Made by a program: the position numbers and the translations under genes | Source of the DNA: Aaosphaeria pasadenensis | Lineage: Eukaryota > Ascomycota > Dothideomycetes > Pleosporales | NCBI GenBank assembly: GCA_022813625.1 | Contig: JAKLMB010000017.1 | Location: 434,001 to 498,000 of the forward strand | Direction: 5' to 3' | DNA: 64,000 bases | Notes under the pieces: generated by a model | What the model saw: the letters and a program-made list of their open reading frames with translations, nothing else | The model's database searches: none | What the model was told of the DNA's origin: nothing | Shown: positions 57,583-64,000 of the stretch, piece by piece | Layout: each line of letters starts with the position of its first letter | How positions within the stretch are numbered: position 1 is the first letter of the stretch

Positions 57583-59018
57583 CTTCACGGACCGAACGCG
57601 GGAAAAGGCCGGTTGATACAGGTGCACCGGAGAGACCAGTCGGACGAAGCAACTCTACTCAAGAACGCGCTTCTCGTGGATATGAACGAGACGCAAATGC
57701 GCCCTTGCGCCGGCTTCGCCTTCATCAGAAATGCCTATATGAGCGTACCCTTCCGGGGAATGCGTTCATTTCGGCACACGTGAATCGCCTACAACGTGGC
57801 TACTATCGAAGTGACTTGCTTCACGAGCCCGCACTGGATGATGTCTACTTCGTCTCCGTTCATTTTGTCTTTCACGCCCACGATCATCGATCTCATCGTA
57901 TCCGTTCTGCGGTCATCCGCGTTGGCGTCCATGCCAATCCGGATACAGGTGTTGGCAAAACTGGAATTCCCCGCCATAGCTCTAGGCCAGCCTCAAACCA
58001 TCCAAGAATCCTGGGTCACGCACCTGAGCTCATGTATGGAGCCATATCTCCAGAAGATCTGCAATGGAACTTCAGTCTGTCCAGTTCACTAGGCATCTCG
58101 CAAGCACCCATAGCAGCAACCCTGAATCCATCCGGTGGCCTGCAGAGTAACTACAAGATCTATGATATGATGAGCATCCAGGGTTCACTCCGATCCTTAC
58201 AAAGTCCACTGGGCCCCGATTTTGATGTTGAGGATGCAATGGCGGTGTGGACTCTGGAAGAGAACCTCCTCCAGCGGTCGGGCTTGCCACGTGAATTCGA
58301 CTTTGTGCTTCTCGTCCATAAACCACATTCAGTGAAAGACGTATATCTTTCTGTGGATGTGGACCCGAAGATCGAAGGGTGGTTTGGCGATTTCCCTCAG
58401 TGGTACCAGAACCTACCCAAATTCATGCCCACGCAGGACCGTGCGATAAGTTTTAGGACCGATATTGGCCAAAAGTTCTCTCCCATTCATTCGCGTCGGG
58501 GCTTCAACTTTGCAGACCTGCCACGCCCGCTGGAAGAGTATGTTGCTATGCCAGGGACCACCTATCCGACGAATGTAAGTGGGGGACATATTCGCCGTAT
58601 ACTGTACATAAATGACTAACACGTAGAACCTTAGGCAATCTCGAGTCCGAATAGACCAGACACCCGGGATCCCGACCCTTTAGACGAGCTCTGGCCGGGC
58701 CACGATCCTCCTAGTAGAGCCCGAGATCCAATCCGATGGCCAGATGGTCACAATAGAGGCTGCCGAAGAGATTTCATGCATTCTTTCAACGCGAACAGTC
58801 AAATTGTGATACCGGAGGCAGCCAATGTGCGAGTGGTGTATGAGAATCCCCCTTTCGCGGCATGGACGCGAATAGATCGGCATTTGAGTCCTATACCTGG
58901 CGAGGGTGATGCGAGAAATGGTACCTTACGTCGAAGACAAAGACGATATGAGTTGAAGGACGAAGATCGTGGGTTTCGGGCGGTAGATATTGGGCGCAAT
59001 CCATTGAGTGAGCGATAA
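57583..59018 (+). CDS. Unknown fungal protein, exon structure uncertain
   Basis: Coding-looking segments are 57583-57779, 57828-58083, 58146-58574 and 58635-59018, which can be joined in frame. The last junction (GTAAGT, TTAG, 60 nt) is strong. The first candidate intron (57780-57827, 48 nt) is needed only because of a TGA at 57781, and the second (58084-58145) has a weak GTTCAC donor. Segment 1-2 reads DQSDEATLLKNALLVDMNE, then CFTSPHW, LSFTPTIIDLIVSVLRSS and LEFPAIALGQPQT; segment 3 reads SNYKIYDMM and EENLLQRSGLPREFDFVLLV. These suggest a real protein, but I recognise no named domain. The start is unresolved. It may also be a gene broken by a nonsense change. Confidence 0.5.
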
Positions 59019-60693
59019 CTTCGATTAGATGCCTGTTGGTAAGAATTAGAACTGAGCAAGTCAACGTAACTAGAGATCAGAAAGGTTATCAGAGGGATGT
59101 TTAGACGAGGGAAGTGTGAGCCAGAAGTGTCTTGCTTGGTATAGAGCCGTATAAAATAGCCTCGTCCGGTATCTTTCATAGAGTATATATTCGATATCCT
59201 AACGATCATGATACTAAATAAAGTACCTGTCATCATTCACGGTACGTAGAACCGTGTACATGTTTACAATATCAACGGTATTAAAGACTGATGACGAGGG
59301 TTGACACGACCGACGTACACGACAGGTAGATGGATCATAACGCTTATTTACTTTACATGTGTCTTTCAACGGTTCAGGTTCATGTGGGAAGAAGTGAAAG
59401 CACTCGTAGGGATTAAGGAAACAGGTACAGGCCAAGGTGTAGTGTGGTGTCAGCGGAGGTTGCGGCAAGTGAACGACTGGCAGAGGGCCGTCGCCACAGA
59501 CAGACGACTCCATGAGGTCCCATTTCCGGGTCTCTCAGCTGGGCGCGTTGGTGGGACGTGATTGGTCAGAAGGAACGAACCCTACCTGCCACTAACCTGA
59601 CAGCATCGACAACATCAACCACACAAAACCTTCCATCCGACTTTCTCTCCCATTTTCCTCCCATTTCTTCCATTTCTCTCTCCCATCGCCAATCCACCCG
59701 TTCGCCCTTCCCGGTCCCAGAGATTAGAGCTCGGGACAACTCCGATGACAGCTCGGGGCCTCTAGCGGACTACTACTGGGTGGAATCTTGATTATACCAT
59801 AGAAACGGCAACCTGATTCGCATATCCAAATGTTACTTGCTGCTGACACAATACGAATAGCGGTCCTTGTGAGCTAGCAATGACCCAGTCCATGGACCAC
59901 CCTCATCGTAAATAGAGGTAGTAGGGAGAAGGAAGGAAGAAGGAGGTAGGGGTGGAGTACTTGAAGTAGTTGTAGTAGTACTCGTCATGTGTCTTGAATC
60001 CTCTCTATTTGTGTCTTCTCTCGTTCTTCCATTCTCCACACCCTTTTCTTTTCTTCTCTTTCTCGCCGTGGCCATTCCCAAAATTCATTCAAATCTTCTC
60101 CTTGTTCTTGCCTTCGTTCATATTCCATATTCCTTTCTTAATTGACCTCCTCGTCACTCCGTGTGTTCCATTCGATACGTCAAAGTGCAACTTCCTTCCT
60201 CAAACGGAACGTGCCGGGCCATACAAACACAGCCGGAAAGAACTACCAGAAAGATATAGATACAGGCCACTCTCCCTCATCCTGATATCTTCCACCGTAT
60301 CCCAAGTCCAAGTTTAATCTTTAATATCAACTCTCCTGCTGTGAAAACTCGAACGAATTGTGTGGATCACGACACCCGCTTCATTCATTCAGAACATCAT
60401 CCTGGGCACTTATCGACATCCATAACGGTCTTTCCCGCACACGGCGTGCTTCTCCTTGGGCCTTTTTTGCGCGTCCGGAAGACAATGTCATAATGCATCT
60501 CGCTCGTGCACGTCTCGCCTCGCCTTGATCAAAATGCACACGATATGGTGATTGTCCGAATTGTACGTGGGTTTCGTCTTGGACATCGAAGCTATCTAGT
60601 TAAGAGTCAGTCAGCCAAACCCCAGGCACATAGGTTTCACAGGCCATCTGGAAGTAAAGCTCGCAAGTCCCAGTGAGAACAAAAGTCGTCAAG
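59019..60693. other. Intergenic, promoter and leader of the large gene
   Basis: 1.7 kb. The final 700 bp is CT-rich and likely leader of the gene at 60694. Short frames near 59560-59790 and 60000-60320 are low-complexity and unsupported. Confidence 0.5.
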
Positions 60694-63600
60694 ATGGCGG
60701 TGAAGGTGTCGCAATCGCGCGTTTCTCGCCACTCCATAGGAGACGTGGATCCAACACCTCTCCTTCACTCACCTCGCCCTTCACTTGGCAGTACTGCTCC
60801 ATCTCGAACCACCACTCCCCTCACCCTCCACGAGTACCGCAAACAACAACACGACACTGCAGTGCCCGCCAATCCTCCTCCCGGAAGAAGGCTTCGAAGA
60901 AAGGCTGCAGCTCCCGCTCTCAATGAGCTTGAGTACGCACCTTTGGCTCGCCGGATCCCACCGCAGAATTACCTCCCTCCTTCTCAGAGGCTCCAACCAT
61001 CTCGCTCCGCTGTTCCACTAACCTCACTTTACGACACCAAGGAGTCGTCTCCGAAGGCATCAGCATCCACTGGTTTGCTCGATAGTCCATTCAGATCACA
61101 ATCAGCCGAGCCATTCGGCACTGCTGCTTGGAGAAACAAGCCAGACACTTTCTCTCATCGCTCGAATCTCGTCGAGTCAAAGGTAGGCAATTGGAAGCCG
61201 ATAAAAAGGTTACCAAAGCCCTTGAAACCCCCTCTGCCAACCTCTCCCACCCTCCCCGTCTACAAATTGCCTTTTGAGCAACATTCTTCTCTCACACCTT
61301 CGTCACCTTCTTCGACCGACAATCTGCTATCGTGCGGTGCACGTACAGAGTCTTCAAACGTTTCTTTGTCACTGTTTCCTCGCCCTCCGCATTTGATCCA
61401 CGCGCCGCTTTCGCCTCCAGACGATAATTTTGACCGGCCGCAACAACTCGAGAGAAGCTTTGCATCCACTGCTCCAGTGACCCCGCCAGCTACTCCTGCC
61501 GTCATTCATTATCGTGGCACCTCGTTCGACTTGATCAATCCACACGATTCGCTGCTTCTTCATGATATTGAAACACCGTCACGCGGTTTCGACTCGACCG
61601 AATATCTTCCATTGAGCGTGTCTGCGGATCGATTTCATCTCGATCATAACGTATAGTATTTTCTAATCATGGTTTTCTAACCGTTTCTGATGCTCTATTA
61701 GGACATGACTGCGCGTGGCCGCCTCTTCGAGGACTTTTCCTCTGCTTTCAATTCGATAGCCAAAAAAGAAAATGAAGTTACCGATCCGGACATCTGCAGT
61801 CCTCCAGCTGCACGGCTTCCTCTGGGATCGGGCCGTGATAGTCTTTCCCCAGTCGACCATCATGCCAGATCGCTCGCCTCAATTCACGACTTCGGCAAGC
61901 GCTCCCCTGAATCTCGTTTCTCGCTGAAACAGTTGGCTCCCTTGAAGCAACTTACACGGACCTTCACCAGGAAAATGGAGCATGGAGGCGCAGTTGAGGA
62001 ACAGGAACTGTATGAATTGAGACAACCACGAATTTCCCAGAACTCGGTAGCAACCTCGAATACCCATGGAGGGTTTGCACGTTCGCAGCACACTAGCGAC
62101 ATTACGGAAGCGTCCGATCAACCTCTTATCGGCAGTGCCTACACGATCCAAGATCCTTCTTTGGTTGCTGCCGATGATGATTCCGGACCCTTTGAAGATT
62201 CTTATTCTCTGCCTCTTACTTCAATGATTCCAGACGAACCCTCTAGCCAGATGGGACGCGCAAATGGTGACCGACTCTCCACAGCCATGACGGATCCCGA
62301 TCACCGTCCATATTATGACGAGGTCTCCATCTACCCAAGCTCATCCGTCTATGACCAGGATTCCGAGTATGGCTTATCTGGCTTGCTTTCCCAAAGAGCC
62401 AGCAGAAGGATCAGCCGACTTAGTGAGCCACTGGCCATCCGAAATGTAAATGATGGCCCAAGCCTATACTCCCCCATTGGCCATGCAACACCAAGGAAGG
62501 ACGTACAAAATTTCGGTTCCATTGCGTCGGAAGTTCGCACGAGTGAAGAGAAGACGGACACAATCAGCAGGCTCATTGCAGAGTATAGACAGGATCTCGG
62601 GATGGGCAATGGTAATTCCCCATTTGATGACCATCTTCCCGCATCGAAGGCCACTGCAGATTCTCCTGCTGCAAGGGTGCAACCTGCAAGCAGCAGTGGT
62701 ATCTATGATATGCAATACCTTACCAATCATCCCGAGGTCGTAGATACCACTAAAGGGCCAGGTCCTCCTCCACTGGATTCTGCTCCACAGCTGCTTTCTC
62801 CGCAGCGTCACGCAGCTCAGACAGCATTCGCCCAAGCGACTAATTCGGACATGATGTCAGCATCGTCCTATGGCGACACTCGTGCACTACTTCAGACACC
62901 ACGAAACATTACCAACGACAATATGGGGGATTCTCAGAAGATGACGCTCAATACCCTTGCAGCTTCTTCTTCCTATTCTCAAGGCGATGATCCGAGCAAT
63001 TCCAGAACCCCGGAAGAGGCACTTATACAAGCTGAGCAGATCTTTGAAGAAGCAGCTCTCGAGGGACGCTACAACGTAACGCCATCAGCATGGTTCAAAT
63101 GTGGCAGAGACGACCACATGTTGCAGGAGGAATCACCCGCCCCCGGAGATGGAAAAGATGAATGGGAGACTATTGAAGCTAGCAGCCGCAGATCCCATGT
63201 GTCTGACGGCTCCAGCATTGCGGATTACAGTAGCTCTGAGGGCTCTCGATCGGTATGCCAGATGTCGCCCAAAGGCTCGCTCCCCTTCCCCGAGGAAGCT
63301 TATGGGCTCCGAAAGGACTCATCCTTGTATCGGCACCCAAGCCCAATAGCTACCCACGACAACCCTTTCAGCTCCAGTCCTCCGGTCCTAAGTGACGAAA
63401 CTAATCATATTGGAACATCCAGACAGTCGCGGTCTTTGCTGCTGCCGTCGAGTCCACCACACTTTTCCAATTCTCCACTGGCCCGAGGATCCGGCCTCAA
63501 CAGGGTGGAAGACTACACAACCTCTGGATTGAGGCAGTTTCCTTGGCCCACGACAAGCCCTTATACATTGAGTGAGAAAGAAACTCGAGAATTGCTGATC

Positions 63601-64000
63601 TCGGGACCGAATGATGACATCCTTTACGATGATGCAATGGGATATTCTCGTACTGGAGATCTATCGTCCTCACCCTTCGACGGACGTGGTACTGGTCGTG
63701 CTAGTCGGGGAGGTGAATTTGCAAATTCCTTCGAAAAGTTCACGGTACTCGGCTCCAAGGTGAACTTGACTGGATCACCTGGCGGAACAGGAATGCACGC
63801 GGTCGGCAGTAGCATTGCTAATACCAGTAGCCCAGGGGCAACATGGCAAACCGAGCCAGTTCGTCGAAGCCCGCGTTCTGGTTCCGAATTCTACATTGAG
63901 TCAGATTGTACTTCCAGTTTCACTCCCATACATGGTGCACGGCAGCCCAGATGGACACCTGAAGAACACGAGAGATCACCATCGCAGGAAACGTTGTTCC
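60694..64000 (+). CDS. Large Ser/Pro-rich protein, unknown, runs off the window
   Basis: Exon 1 is 60694-61650 (ATG after a short leader); the intron 61651-61701 has GTATAG and TTAG ends; exon 2 opens at 61702 and has no stop to base 64000. At least 1085 residues are coded, 3' end missing. The sequence is Ser, Pro, Asp and Thr-rich with basic patches (RRLRRKAAAP near residue 70, KQLAPLKQLTRTFTRKME in exon 2) and many short acidic strings, so it is mostly disordered. No catalytic or membrane motif is seen in this part; a C-terminal domain may lie outside. I compare it with large fungal hypothetical proteins of Dothideomycetes, but the family is not certain. Confidence 0.8.

Overview
This 64 kb window looks like chromosomal DNA of a filamentous ascomycete (Pezizomycotina). 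Introns are short (about 45-100 nt) with GTRAGT-type donors and CTRAC-like branch points. The genes include an AbaA-type TEA conidiation regulator, a scytalone dehydratase of DHN-melanin synthesis and several families I know only as fungal unknowns. A dark-spored Dothideomycete is my best guess, but the class is an inference. I see no plasmid, phage, CRISPR array, rRNA, convincing tRNA or intact transposon.

Layout. 1-4.5 kb: gene-free, with one nested inverted-repeat structure. 4.5-6.0 kb: GT31-like glycosyltransferase (+). 6.8-7.9 kb: low-complexity single-pass membrane protein (-) with a (TG)26 tract just upstream. 9.7-13.0 kb: Boi1/2-like SH3-SAM-PH polarity protein (-). 15.4-18.4 kb: MIZ/SP-RING protein with an AT-hook (+), reached across a 2.5 kb repeat-rich divergent region. 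19.0-20.2 kb: NADP-dependent MDR reductase (-). 21.9-22.8 kb: Maf nucleotide pyrophosphatase (+). 23.5-25.3 kb: polytopic membrane protein of unknown function (-). 26.3-27.0 kb: scytalone dehydratase (+). 27-32 kb: 5.1 kb without a convincing gene. 32.1-34.3 kb: three-RRM protein (+). 34.6-36.7 kb: unknown fungal protein (+). 37.2-37.6 kb: zinc-ribbon protein (-). 38.7-39.4 kb: seven-exon LC8 dynein light chain (-). 39.9-42.8 kb: Mrd1 rRNA-processing factor (+). 43.6-46.1 kb: AbaA (+). 47.3-48.8 kb: protein with three dsRBD-like repeats (+). 49.8-51.5 kb: HMG-box protein (-). 53.6-56.6 kb: urease (-). 57.6-59.0 kb: unknown protein with a difficult exon structure (+). 60.7 kb to the end: large Ser/Pro-rich protein that runs off the window (+).

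Most genes are unrelated housekeeping or morphogenesis functions; there is no biosynthetic cluster. A possible thread is development. AbaA in Aspergillus binds CATTCY. Five such sites lie within 94 bp just before the abaA ATG here, and the scytalone dehydratase promoter carries a CATTCC/GGAATG palindrome plus another site. This would fit autoregulation and control of spore pigment by AbaA, but it is inferred from sequence alone. I found no strong candidate for a wholly new system. The best leads are the AbaA-site clusters, an alternative last exon of the RRM gene, the triple-dsRBD protein and three unknown conserved-looking proteins.
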